From assembly GCA_016286055.1 (NCBI GenBank), contig JAEERW010000011.1:43899-107898 (forward strand): DNA of 64,000 bases, in the 5' to 3' direction. Below, piece after piece: positions 44,205 to 52,300 of the stretch. The notes under the pieces were generated by a model. That model saw only the letters and a program-made list of their open reading frames with translations. It did not search any database and was not told the DNA's origin. The stretch is from Bacteroidales bacterium. Lineage in GTDB: Bacteria; Bacteroidota; Bacteroidia; Bacteroidales; UBA3824. A program made the translations under genes and the position numbers. Numbering within the stretch: the first letter of the stretch is position 1; the number at the start of each line of letters is the position of its first letter.

Positions 44205-45526
44205 TGGTACTTAGGTATATAGCAGTTTTGTCGCTTGTAATAGTTGCCTTTAACAGCAGTGTAAGGGCAACCGATACCACAGGTGTGTTACGTACCGAAC
44301 AGGATCAAGATGTAGAAAAAGCCGAATATTTACGCCAACTCTCCCAGGATTACGAAAAACATGGTGATTACCGTCGTGCCGACTCTGTGTACACTCTTTA
44401 CACCGATTTTCAAAAAAACTTTTATGATGAGGCGGCAATGAAAGAACTCACTAATATGAAGAAGGCTCAGGCCGACGCAGAACAAAACGCACTCCAAGAA
44501 AAGGAAAAACAGCGTATCAGCATGGTGCACGCCATGGATCAAAAACGCATCCGCATTACGATGATTGCTGTGGTTATAGGTATTGGTCTTACTATTATTC
44601 TCGCCGGTTTTATTATCCAACTGATTCGTCTCAAACGCCGCGCCAACAACCAACTTACCAAGGCCAACAACGAACTTGCCATTCAGCGTCAAGAAATTGA
44701 GCACCAATGCGACCTTATTGCCGAAAGTAAAGAAGATCTTACTAATGCCAACGACCAGATTATCAGTAGTATTAAATATGCTCAGATGATACAGCAGGCT
44801 ACTATTGCCTCGGCAGGGAACTACGGTTCGTTGTTTCCCGAATCGTTTGTATTTTTCCGTCCGAAGAATATTGTTAGCGGCGATTTCTTTTTTGCCTCGC
44901 AATGCGGTCGTCTCAAAGTGTTTGTGGTGGCAGATTGCACAGGTCACGGCATACCAGGTGGATTTCTTTCAATGCTCGGAATTTCGGCTGTAAAAGAATT
45001 TCTCACCACGGAGGATTCTGCTCAACATCCTGGCATTGTGCTCGACAAACTCAAAACCTTTGTTAAAAGTACCCTCAATCCTCACGACGGTATGTCGGCA
45101 ATGGAGGATGGAATGGATATGACTATTTGTAGTTTTGACTTTGAAAAACATATAATGTATTATGCCACAGCCAATCAAACCGCTTTGCTTGTGCGAAAAG
45201 GTATTCCGCATAGGTTGAAAGGCAATCCTATGCCTGTGGGCAAATACTATTTGGAGGCTGGTAGTTTTTCGTCGCTACAGCAGCAGTTAGAGCCTGGCGA
45301 TATGGTATACCTCTATACCGATGGTTTCCAAGACCAGCTCGGCGGCGACAAATCGCATCCCGTAGGACGAAAACTTTACAGCAAAAACTTGATTGATTTT
45401 CTATGCCATCACTACACCCTGTCGATGCAAGAGCAAAAGCAGCAGCTCGACGAGTTTATGAATCAGTGGAGCAACTCTCGCGACCAAACCGACGATATGA
45501 CTCTTGCAGCTATAAGGGTTCAGTGA
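44201..45526 (+). CDS. Second SpoIIE-type membrane phosphatase
   Basis: 441 residues: signal peptide (about 1-24), a short periplasmic part with at most one or two TPR-like units (30-115), membrane helix (118-143), coiled coil (145-190) and SpoIIE-type domain (about 215-441; GDFFFAS, ADCTGHGIPGGFLSMLG, DMVYLYTDGFQDQLGG). It is a paralogue of the preceding gene with most of the TPR region missing, and is translationally coupled to it (ATGA). The pair may form heterodimers or respond to different inputs on a common target. No anti-anti-sigma gene is nearby. Confidence 0.85.
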   Translation: MMVLRYIAVLSLVIVAFNSSVRATDTTGVLRTEQDQDVEKAEYLRQLSQDYEKHGDYRRADSVYTLYTDFQKNFYDEAAMKELTNMKKAQADAEQNALQEKEKQRISMVHAMDQKRIRITMIAVVIGIGLTIILAGFIIQLIRLKRRANNQLTKANNELAIQRQEIEHQCDLIAESKEDLTNANDQIISSIKYAQMIQQATIASAGNYGSLFPESFVFFRPKNIVSGDFFFASQCGRLKVFVVADCTGHGIPGGFLSMLGISAVKEFLTTEDSAQHPGIVLDKLKTFVKSTLNPHDGMSAMEDGMDMTICSFDFEKHIMYYATANQTALLVRKGIPHRLKGNPMPVGKYYLEAGSFSSLQQQLEPGDMVYLYTDGFQDQLGGDKSHPVGRKLYSKNLIDFLCHHYTLSMQEQKQQLDEFMNQWSNSRDQTDDMTLAAIRVQ

Positions 45527-45546
45527 TTTTTTTATTGTAGTGCAAA

Positions 45547-46176
45547 TTAGTTTGTTCTCAGAGTAATACCAAACATTACAGTGATGCCGTCCAAGTCGGT
45601 TCCTGACGCTAATTTGTTGTCGTCGCAGTATAGTTTCAAGTTGCCATATTTGCGATATGTGGCTCCGAGATGGAAAATAATGCCTTGACCACGCACCTTG
45701 AGTTCGAGTTGTGCACCGGGTTCTACCACTGTTACAAAACATTTGTCGGCTTTTTGGTGAAGAGTGCCTATGCCGCTGTCTTCGTCGTCGCCATTGGTTA
45801 CCACGTGGTTAGAATAGTTGGTGCCGCCAATGCCGCCTTTGACAAACGCCGAGAAGCGGAGTAGTTTGTTTGGAAAGAATATCTTTTTGAAATATAGTCC
45901 GGTGTAATTGCTTCGAAATAGAAACTCGTTGTCGTCATAATCAAGTCTTGTGTCTACTTTTGAGTTGGTATTAAGGTGTGTGTAGAACATTCCGCCCGAC
46001 ATACCTTGAACAAATGTTAAACCTAAGTTGCAGCCTATGTTTCCGTTGATTCGTTGGTCGGCGCCGTCGATATAGCCAAGGCCAATTTCGGCTGTTGCTT
46101 CTATTCCCTCAATTTGAGCGTTTGCGCTCAACGATAATACTGTCAGTGCAGCAATCAATATTATTTTTACTTTCAT
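45547..46176 (-). CDS. Outer-membrane beta-barrel protein
   Basis: 209 residues with a signal peptide (1-20, ending ANAQ) and alternating hydrophobic/polar strands through to a C-terminus ending ITVMFGITLRTN, as expected for an 8- to 10-strand barrel. No family is assigned beyond general outer-membrane beta-barrel. It follows a lipoprotein gene by 20 bases and may share its transcript. Confidence 0.65.
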   Translation of the reverse strand: MKVKIILIAALTVLSLSANAQIEGIEATAEIGLGYIDGADQRINGNIGCNLGLTFVQGMSGGMFYTHLNTNSKVDTRLDYDDNEFLFRSNYTGLYFKKIFFPNKLLRFSAFVKGGIGGTNYSNHVVTNGDDEDSGIGTLHQKADKCFVTVVEPGAQLELKVRGQGIIFHLGATYRKYGNLKLYCDDNKLASGTDLDGITVMFGITLRTN

Positions 46177-46196
46177 GTTTTTAATAATTTAAAGGT

Positions 46197-47159
46197 TTAT
46201 TCGTAATATTCAATTGTTCGTTCTTCGTTGCCACGTTTGAGCCAGTTGCCGTGGCTGTCGGTTTTGTCGTAGGTGATTCTTTCAGGGTCTGTTTCAGTTT
46301 CTTCACCGAGTTCGCTCTCCACTATTGATACCGTAGGGTAGCCTTCTGCGTCGAAACCGAATTTCGCTGCCGACCAGTATCCACCATCGCCGCCGCCACG
46401 CAGTGTTAGACGCATAAACGTGGTGTCGTATTCAAAAAATTCACTTCCACCAGGACCGTCGTATGTGTTGGTGATGTAACCTTTGCCGTCGCGTGTTAAT
46501 TGTACCTCCACGTCTCCGTTGTCTTCTACCTCGTCGAACGAAGCATCGTTGAAGTTATGTGTTGACGAAAATTCTGTGCAATATTTCGTGATGTTGCCCT
46601 GCTCGTCGAAATATGCTTTGCGTTTGTTGATGTAAATCACAGATTTAACCCTTCCTTTTACCTCCATAAAAGCGAGGTCGGGAGTGAGAAAATTGTTGTC
46701 GATATACTCTTTGAGCCTAACTTTGCTGCTGTCGTAGTCGTCGATAATCCATTTACCTTGTTCTTTTACGAGCATTATTTTGTGACGTTCCTTTGTGCCG
46801 TCGGGATGCACATAGTCGAAAATTTCATAGGCCGAATTGTTGTTGGTGAGTTTGGTTTCGATGGGAATTACCTGATGTTTTCCAGCCTCGGCGCTACATC
46901 CGCCGTTGCCTTCGATAAAGTAGAACAGGAACTCGCTGTCGCCGTATTCGCCTTCGGGAGTGGGTATTTGCCAAGCCTTGTCTAATAGGCTCCAGTATTC
47001 TGAGGTGTAAACCTGCTTTGCGTCTGGTTTAGGCTTGTTGTGGTCTGGAATATATTGGATAAGATCTTCAACACGTTGGTTTATTTCGCTTGTATCTGCA
47101 TTGCCGCACGCAACTACTGTTATCGCTATCGCCGATGCTATCATTAACTTGGTGTTCAT
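46197..47159 (-). CDS. Lipoprotein of unknown function
   Basis: 320 residues from the ATG at 47159, which gives a proper lipoprotein signal (IAITVVACGN, Cys near 18). The mature protein has an N-terminal region rich in Asp/Gln and a C-terminal half with Tyr- and Gly-rich beta-type repeats (RDGKGYITNTYDGPGGSEF, KTDSHGNWLKRGNEERTIEYYE) resembling YD/RHS-like strands. No family recognised. Confidence 0.7.
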   Translation of the reverse strand: MNTKLMIASAIAITVVACGNADTSEINQRVEDLIQYIPDHNKPKPDAKQVYTSEYWSLLDKAWQIPTPEGEYGDSEFLFYFIEGNGGCSAEAGKHQVIPIETKLTNNNSAYEIFDYVHPDGTKERHKIMLVKEQGKWIIDDYDSSKVRLKEYIDNNFLTPDLAFMEVKGRVKSVIYINKRKAYFDEQGNITKYCTEFSSTHNFNDASFDEVEDNGDVEVQLTRDGKGYITNTYDGPGGSEFFEYDTTFMRLTLRGGGDGGYWSAAKFGFDAEGYPTVSIVESELGEETETDPERITYDKTDSHGNWLKRGNEERTIEYYE

Positions 47160-47227
47160 GTTTGTTGCTGTTTTAGTTATCGACATTTATTTATTCTAAA
47201 TCTGCGCAAATATAATCAAAAATAAAA

Positions 47228-47264
47228 AAGCACACTCCTTTATCCATGAAAAAGAAGCGTGCTT
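47228..47264 (-). terminator. Weak hairpin after the glycine-rich gene
   Basis: Short arms AAGCAC (47228-47233) and GTGCTT (47259-47264) with a long loop, 25 bases past the glycine-rich gene's stop. Confidence 0.35.
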
Positions 47265-47288
47265 ATTCAAAAATTTAAAAAAAAATCG

Positions 47289-47903
47289 TTATGATAGACA
47301 GCTGCCTGCAACTTTGAGCAATCCGAGCATATCGGTGAGGTTGCCTTTCTGTTCTGAGTTGAGGTTCTTGTCTTTGAGCATATCGCTGATAGTTTTTTCT
47401 TTTTGCGATACGTCAGACATAAGACTTGATGCCTCTTCGCGACTAAACATATTGCCCATTGCGTTGCCTAATCCAGCCTTTGCCAATCCACCGAGAATGT
47501 CGCCTATGCCGCCGCTACCTTGCTGCGATGCACCACCACCAGCCATTCCTGCAAGTCCGCCAAGTATTGATCCGAGGGGATTATCGTCGTTGCCGCCTCT
47601 TTGCTGAGGTGAGTCTGGCCCTCCTTTGCTTTGAGCGCCTGCTAGTCCGCCGAGCACAGAGCCGAGCACGTTGCCGCCACTGTTGGAGTTTCCGCCGCCC
47701 ATTACAGCACCTGCGATATTGATAAGCGAGCCCAAGTCCATGCCGCCTTGCGCACTGCCGCCAGATTTGCCGCCCATAATGCTGCCTGCCATTCCAATGA
47801 GCGAGCCAAAATCTATTCCGCTGCCTTTAACCGATGTAGAGGGATTTTTTATTACTACCCCTGCAAGTGAAATTACCTGTTTGATAATAGCCTGTATGTC
47901 CAT
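47289..47903 (-). CDS. Glycine-rich low-complexity protein
   Basis: 204 residues. There are repeated Gly/Ser/Ala segments (GSLIGMAGSIMGG, GSLINIAGAVMGGG, GSILGGLAGMAGGG) between a hydrophobic N-terminal helix (1-20) and a charged helical C-terminus (150-204, FSREEASSLMSDVSQKEKTI). No signal peptide is seen. No function is recognised. The repeats are nearly palindromic in reading style, with a spacing of about 38 residues between the first two. Confidence 0.65.
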   Translation of the reverse strand: MDIQAIIKQVISLAGVVIKNPSTSVKGSGIDFGSLIGMAGSIMGGKSGGSAQGGMDLGSLINIAGAVMGGGNSNSGGNVLGSVLGGLAGAQSKGGPDSPQQRGGNDDNPLGSILGGLAGMAGGGASQQGSGGIGDILGGLAKAGLGNAMGNMFSREEASSLMSDVSQKEKTISDMLKDKNLNSEQKGNLTDMLGLLKVAGSCLS

Positions 47904-48017
47904 TTTATTAGATTTTTTTTGTGTTAAAATTCGTAGACAAGTTAAGGAGTTTTTTTGTAAAAGTCAAGAGCAAAAATATTTTTTTTCAATAAAAAGATTT
48001 GGTAAAAATTTTATTGT

Positions 48018-48094
48018 ATATTTTCCGTTTCATTTCACTTGCCTTTTTGCAAAAATATAGTATCTTTACCTAAAAATTTTTTTGCTATGAAAAA
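48018..48094 (+). repeat. Direct repeat, copy 1 (promoter and first codons)
   Basis: 77 bases identical but for one position to 49257-49333. The offset is 1239 bases. It contains the promoter (CTTG at 48038-48041, 19 bases, TATCTTTA at 48061-48068) and ATGAAAAA. The second copy drives the alpha-2-macroglobulin gene. Confidence 0.9.
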
Positions 48095-48200
48095 TAAACT
48101 TCCGAGTATGAACATATTTCTCAATGTTTCAAAAACTGTCAACGGACGTTATGTCTATGGCTACGGCTACACCAAAGAGGATGGGGAGACGGAGGAGTAA
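48087..48200 (+). CDS. 37-residue ORF behind the duplicated promoter
   Basis: ATG at 48087 to TAA at 48200. The peptide starts MKNKLPSMNIFLNVSKTVNG and ends RYVYGYGYTKEDGETEE. It has no signal peptide. The start codon and upstream 69 bases are the duplicated copy of the alpha-2-macroglobulin start. It may be a real small peptide, a leader for the next gene, or a remnant of a longer gene. The variable protein gene follows 35 bases later on the same strand. Confidence 0.4.
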   Translation: MKNKLPSMNIFLNVSKTVNGRYVYGYGYTKEDGETEE

Positions 48201-48235
48201 GTAATTGATGTTTTATTCACAAATCTATTTTAATT

Positions 48236-49024
48236 ATGAAATCATTGTTGTTAGCGTTATTAATTATGATTGGCAGTATCAATTGTTATTGCCAAGAATC
48301 GAGTGATAAAATTCCTATCGCCTTAGACGGTAAAACCTATGGCTATATGATTCGCGTTCCCGGAGGCACGTTTACTATGGGGTCTAACGATGGCGAAAGC
48401 GATGAAAAACCACCACATTCGGTGTCGGTTAGCACTTTCTATATTGGCGAAACCGAAGTTACCCAAGAACTTTGGAAGGATGTGATGGGTGATAATCCGA
48501 GTATTTTCAAAAAAGGTGATAATTATCCTGTTGAAATGGTTTCTTGGAACGATTGTCAAATATTTATAAAAAAACTTAACGAAAAAACTGGCAAAAACTT
48601 CCGCCTACCCACCGAAGCAGAATGGGAATTTGCCGCCCGTGGCGGAAAGAGTGGAGGTACTAAATATAGCGGTAGTGATAATTTATCAGAAGTTGCTTGG
48701 TATGGATATTGGGATAATAATGATAAAAATCGGACAATAACAACTTCAACTACTATGCCTGTTGCCCAAAAGAAACCAAATTCCCTCGGCATCTACGATA
48801 TGTCGGGCAATGTTTGGGAATGGTGCAACGATTGGTGTGCTTCTGATTATTATAAAAATAGTCCTTCTAATAATCCACAAGGTCCTTCATCGGGTTCTCA
48901 CCGCGTGCTTCGTGGTGGCGCGTGGTACAACTTCGCTAACGGCTGTCGCGTTGCTAATCGTTTCATCAGCTACCCCAGCTACGGGGACTTCTTCAACGGT
49001 TTGCGCCTCGCCTTAGTTCCATAG
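48236..49024 (+). CDS. Exported FGE-like (C-type lectin fold) protein with DGR-type variable C-terminus
   Basis: 262 residues: signal peptide (about 1-20) and a formylglycine-generating-enzyme / SUMF1-type domain (about 35-262; VPGGTFTMGSNDGESDEKPP, then EVTQELWKDVMG, RLPTEAEWEFAARGG and GNVWEWCNDW). The C-terminus (residues 229-260) reads AWYNFANGCRVANRFISYPS and then Y-G-D-F-F-NGLRLAL. It matches position by position the variable regions of Bacteroidetes DGR targets (W-x-x-x-A-N-x-CRVANR-xxxx-PS-x-x-x-x-x-NGLRLA), and the variable codons are nearly all NNC. The formylglycine catalytic cysteines are not preserved as in true FGE. It is likely a secreted or surface ligand-binding protein. No reverse transcriptase, template or Avd gene is in the window. 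Confidence 0.85.
   Translation: MKSLLLALLIMIGSINCYCQESSDKIPIALDGKTYGYMIRVPGGTFTMGSNDGESDEKPPHSVSVSTFYIGETEVTQELWKDVMGDNPSIFKKGDNYPVEMVSWNDCQIFIKKLNEKTGKNFRLPTEAEWEFAARGGKSGGTKYSGSDNLSEVAWYGYWDNNDKNRTITTSTTMPVAQKKPNSLGIYDMSGNVWEWCNDWCASDYYKNSPSNNPQGPSSGSHRVLRGGAWYNFANGCRVANRFISYPSYGDFFNGLRLALVP
48926..48997 (+). other. DGR-type variable region (VR)
   Basis: Codons 231-233 are TAC AAC TTC, 235-236 AAC GGC, 243-246 TTC ATC AGC TAC, and 249-254 TAC GGG GAC TTC TTC AAC. Each is explained by an AAC (or one AGG) codon in a template with A positions replaced, while the codons between (for Ala, Cys, Arg, Val, Ala, Asn, Arg, Pro) look fixed. This is the adenine-specific signature of DGR mutagenic retrohoming. 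Confidence 0.8.
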
Positions 49025-49044
49025 TTTAAACTTTGATATCCCGT

Positions 49045-49062
49045 CATTCTTTTTAAAGAATG
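49045..49062. other. Short inverted repeat after the VR gene
   Basis: An 18-base perfect inverted repeat (arms CATTCTTT and AAAGAATG) begins 20 bases past the stop codon. It has no long T tract after it. Hairpins or cruciforms just after VRs aid retrohoming in some DGRs, but here it may also be a transcript end. Confidence 0.45.
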
Positions 49063-49065
49063 CCT

Positions 49066-49160
49066 TTATATCACCGCCTCATAAATCCTTTTACCTTCGT
49101 GTTCAATCCATTCGGGCTGTTCTTGGATTGATTTTTTTTGCCATAATGATTTCTCTTTTG
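49066..49160 (-). pseudogene. Possible gene fragment on the minus strand
   Basis: An open frame ending at 49066 encodes LWQKKSIQEQPEWIEHEG and KRIYEAVI before its stop. The local composition looks protein-like, but it fades upstream into low-complexity sequence before the A2M promoter. It might be the tail of a lost gene between the two direct repeats. I cannot assign a family. Confidence 0.25.
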
Positions 49161-49256
49161 TGCAAGTGCAAAGATAATAATAAAATTGTTTTGATAAAAA
49201 GTTTTTTTCTGGGTCGCCGTTTTTCGTTTTCTTCAACGTATTTAACAATTATTAAC

Positions 49257-49333
49257 ATATTTTCCGTTTCATTTCACTTGCCTTTTTGCAAAAATATAGT
49301 ATCTTTACCTAAAAATTTTTGTGCTATGAAAAA
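49257..49333 (+). repeat. Direct repeat, copy 2 (promoter of the alpha-2-macroglobulin gene)
   Basis: Second copy of the 77-base repeat at 48018-48094, with one mismatch at 49321. It holds CTTG (49277-49280), 19 bases, TATCTTTA (49300-49307) and the start codon at 49326. Confidence 0.9.
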
Positions 49334-52300
49334 CCGATTGATGTTTATTATTTTCCCGTTCTTGTTTTGGTTCGGGGCTGAGTATCTTAAAGATAACAAT
49401 TTAAACCTGAATAATATGAATACACCTCCTGAAAATTACGATTCTCTATGGAACAAGGTGTCCGCTTTTGAAATGAAGGGGCTGCCTAAAAGTGCTCTCG
49501 AAGTTGTGGAGCAAATTTACTCTCAATCTAAGGCCGACAACAATGGCGACCAACTTATCAAATCGTCGATCTACAAGATGAAAATGAAACAGCAGTTTGA
49601 GGACACGATGTTTCAAGCTCATCTCAACACTCTTATCAAAGATGCTGATGAGGTGGCAATGCCCCAAAAATCTGTGCTATATGTTCTTGTGGCACAATTA
49701 TATAAGCAGTATGCCCGCTCAAACTATTACTCTATTATTAAGCGTACCGACACCGAAAATTTCGACAATCCCGACCTCGAAACGTGGACTATCAATATGA
49801 TTAACGCCGAGGCTCTTAAATATATCTACAAGGCTTTGCAAGACCCCAAAGCCCTAATGAAATACACTCCCGACGATTTGCCTTCGGTGGCTAAAAAGGG
49901 GTCTAAACCTTCGTTTTGCCGTCCAACGCTATATGATTATGTGGCTTACGAGGCTTTGGATATTCTGAGAGAAATGCGCACGCCCACTCCCGAAACTTTC
50001 TTTTATTCGGGTAACGAATATTTTGATTATCAAAAGTTTGCAGCGTTAGATATAAAGTGCGACGATTCGCTTTCGCTTAATTATAATGCGGCTAAAATTA
50101 TTCAACAACTTGCCAATGAGCGCATTAATGCAGGCAACGACGATGCTCTTGTGGATTTTGAACTTTACAGGCTCGGCTTTGTCTCTGGTAAATCTACGCA
50201 GGACAATAAGTTGCAACTGATGAAAGAGGCTCTTGAAAGTTTGCAGAAACGTTTTTCAAAAGCAAAATACAAGGCTGCTGTGGATTATACGCTTGCCAAA
50301 TTTTACTACGACCAAGTGGAAAATGTTACCGAGTTTGGCGAGGGCAACAGCACCTACCGCAAAACCGCTCACGATATTTGCTCAAAAATTGTTGCCGACG
50401 AATCTGCCGACAAGGAGTATAAAACCGCTGCGTTTAACCTTATTCAGCAGTTGGAGAAAAAAGAGTTTTCGTTTGTTAACGACGATGTGGTGATTCCGGG
50501 TAGTAATTTTGCCGCTTTGGTTCAATACCGAAACATTTCAAAACTCTATGCCAAGGTGCTTAAAATTGACCGTAGCAAATACGAAGAGATCAACAAAGAT
50601 GATTACGACCTCTTAAAACGTCTCAAAGGCTACCTCAGAGCCGGCAAGCAAGTGTCTGAGTTTTCAAAAGATATTCCCGACAAGGGTGATTACCTCAACC
50701 GTAGCACCGAGATTGTTTTCCAAAAACTTTCGGAATATGGATTTTATCTGCTTTTGCTAAGCGATAATCCTGATTTCGCCGCAGATAACTGCATTCAAGT
50801 ATCTCCAATCACAGTTTCAAACTTGGTGATAAGCAGCGTGCCATTGGCAACCGGTTTTGCAAGGCAGTATTATGTAACGTCGCGCACCACGGGCGAACCC
50901 TTGAAGAATGTTACCCTTACGCTATATTACGAGGAATACAGCCGTTTGCGCCGCAAATATGTGTTGGAAAAGGCTTCGGAGGTAAAAACCGACGAAAACG
51001 GTTACGCTTTGGTTAAGAGGTATTCCGACCAATATTATCGCTACTTGCTCAAAGCCTCAACGCCCGAAAAGGACTCATTGACGCTCGATTATGTAAATTT
51101 CAATTCGTATACCAACAATCCCGAAGGTGATAATATTCAGATATTTACCGACCGAGCCATCTACCGTCCCGGACAGACTGTATATTATAAGGCGTATGCT
51201 ATGCGTACCGATGCCAACAGGGTTACCACGCCGATTGTGGGTTTAAAATGCGGTGTCGGACTGCGTGATGTCAACGATAAGGAAATCGCCTTTATGAACG
51301 CTGTATCAAACGATTACGGTACATTTAGCGGTTCGTTTGTAATACCCACAGGATTGCTCAACGGACGTATGACGATTGTGATTAACCATCGGTATTCTAA
51401 GGAGATACGCGTGGAAGAATACAAGCGTCCTACATTTGAAGTAAATCTCAATAGGATAGAAGGTTCGTATATTGTAAACGACGAAATTACCGTAACAGGC
51501 AACGCAAAAAGTTTTTCGGGTATGAAGATCGACGGAGCAGAGGTAAAATTCCGTGTTCAACGTCGTCCGCAGTTCGATTTTCACCGTTATTTCTTCTTTA
51601 TGCCATTGAACCAAAACCCTGTGGAGATTGTTCACGGCACGGTGACAGCCGACGAAAATGGCGATTTTAAGTTTACATTCAAAGCCGAGCCCGACCCAAT
51701 GGCAGGTACTTCGCCCGATGTGGCTTTCAACTATATCACTTCGGTGGATATTACCGACCACAGCGGCGAAACTCGTTCCGCATCGCAAAGTGTTACAGTG
51801 GGTTACTCGTCGCTCGACCTCTCTGTTAGTATTCCAAACGCATATTTCCGCGATTCTGACTTCAAGACTACGGTTAGAGCCAATAATCTTGACGGTTCGC
51901 CACTAAATGTCAAGGGCAAACTTACTGTTACACGCCTTATCGACAACGGACTTTTGCGTAACCGCAAATGGAACGCACCCGACACGCATTCTTACACCAA
52001 GGACGAATGGCAGAAACTTATGCCCGGATGCGTCTACGACACCGAAAACGATTTTAAAAACTTTGCTAAGGGCAAGGTGGTGGCCACTCGCGAATTTGAC
52101 ACACAACAGTCGAAGGAATACTTTTTTGAGGAGTTAAAAAACGTAGAATCAGGCGTTTATCTATTAGAGGCTGTTGCCAAAGACCCGAAAACAGGTCGCG
52201 AAATAAAGGCTCAGAGTTACAGCACTATAAGCCGTTTGAACGATGGCAAACTGCCTACACCACAGTTTCTTGATGCCACTTGGCTAACCTCTAATACAAA

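Noticed and set aside
48236..49024. Genuine sulfatase-activating formylglycine-generating enzyme
   Set aside because: No sulfatase gene is near, the catalytic cysteine arrangement is not intact, and the C-terminal pattern fits a DGR target better.
49128..49325. Upstream extension of the alpha-2-macroglobulin frame
   Set aside because: The frame is open to 49128 but crosses the promoter that is shared with the direct repeat, and the signal peptide begins at the ATG at 49326.
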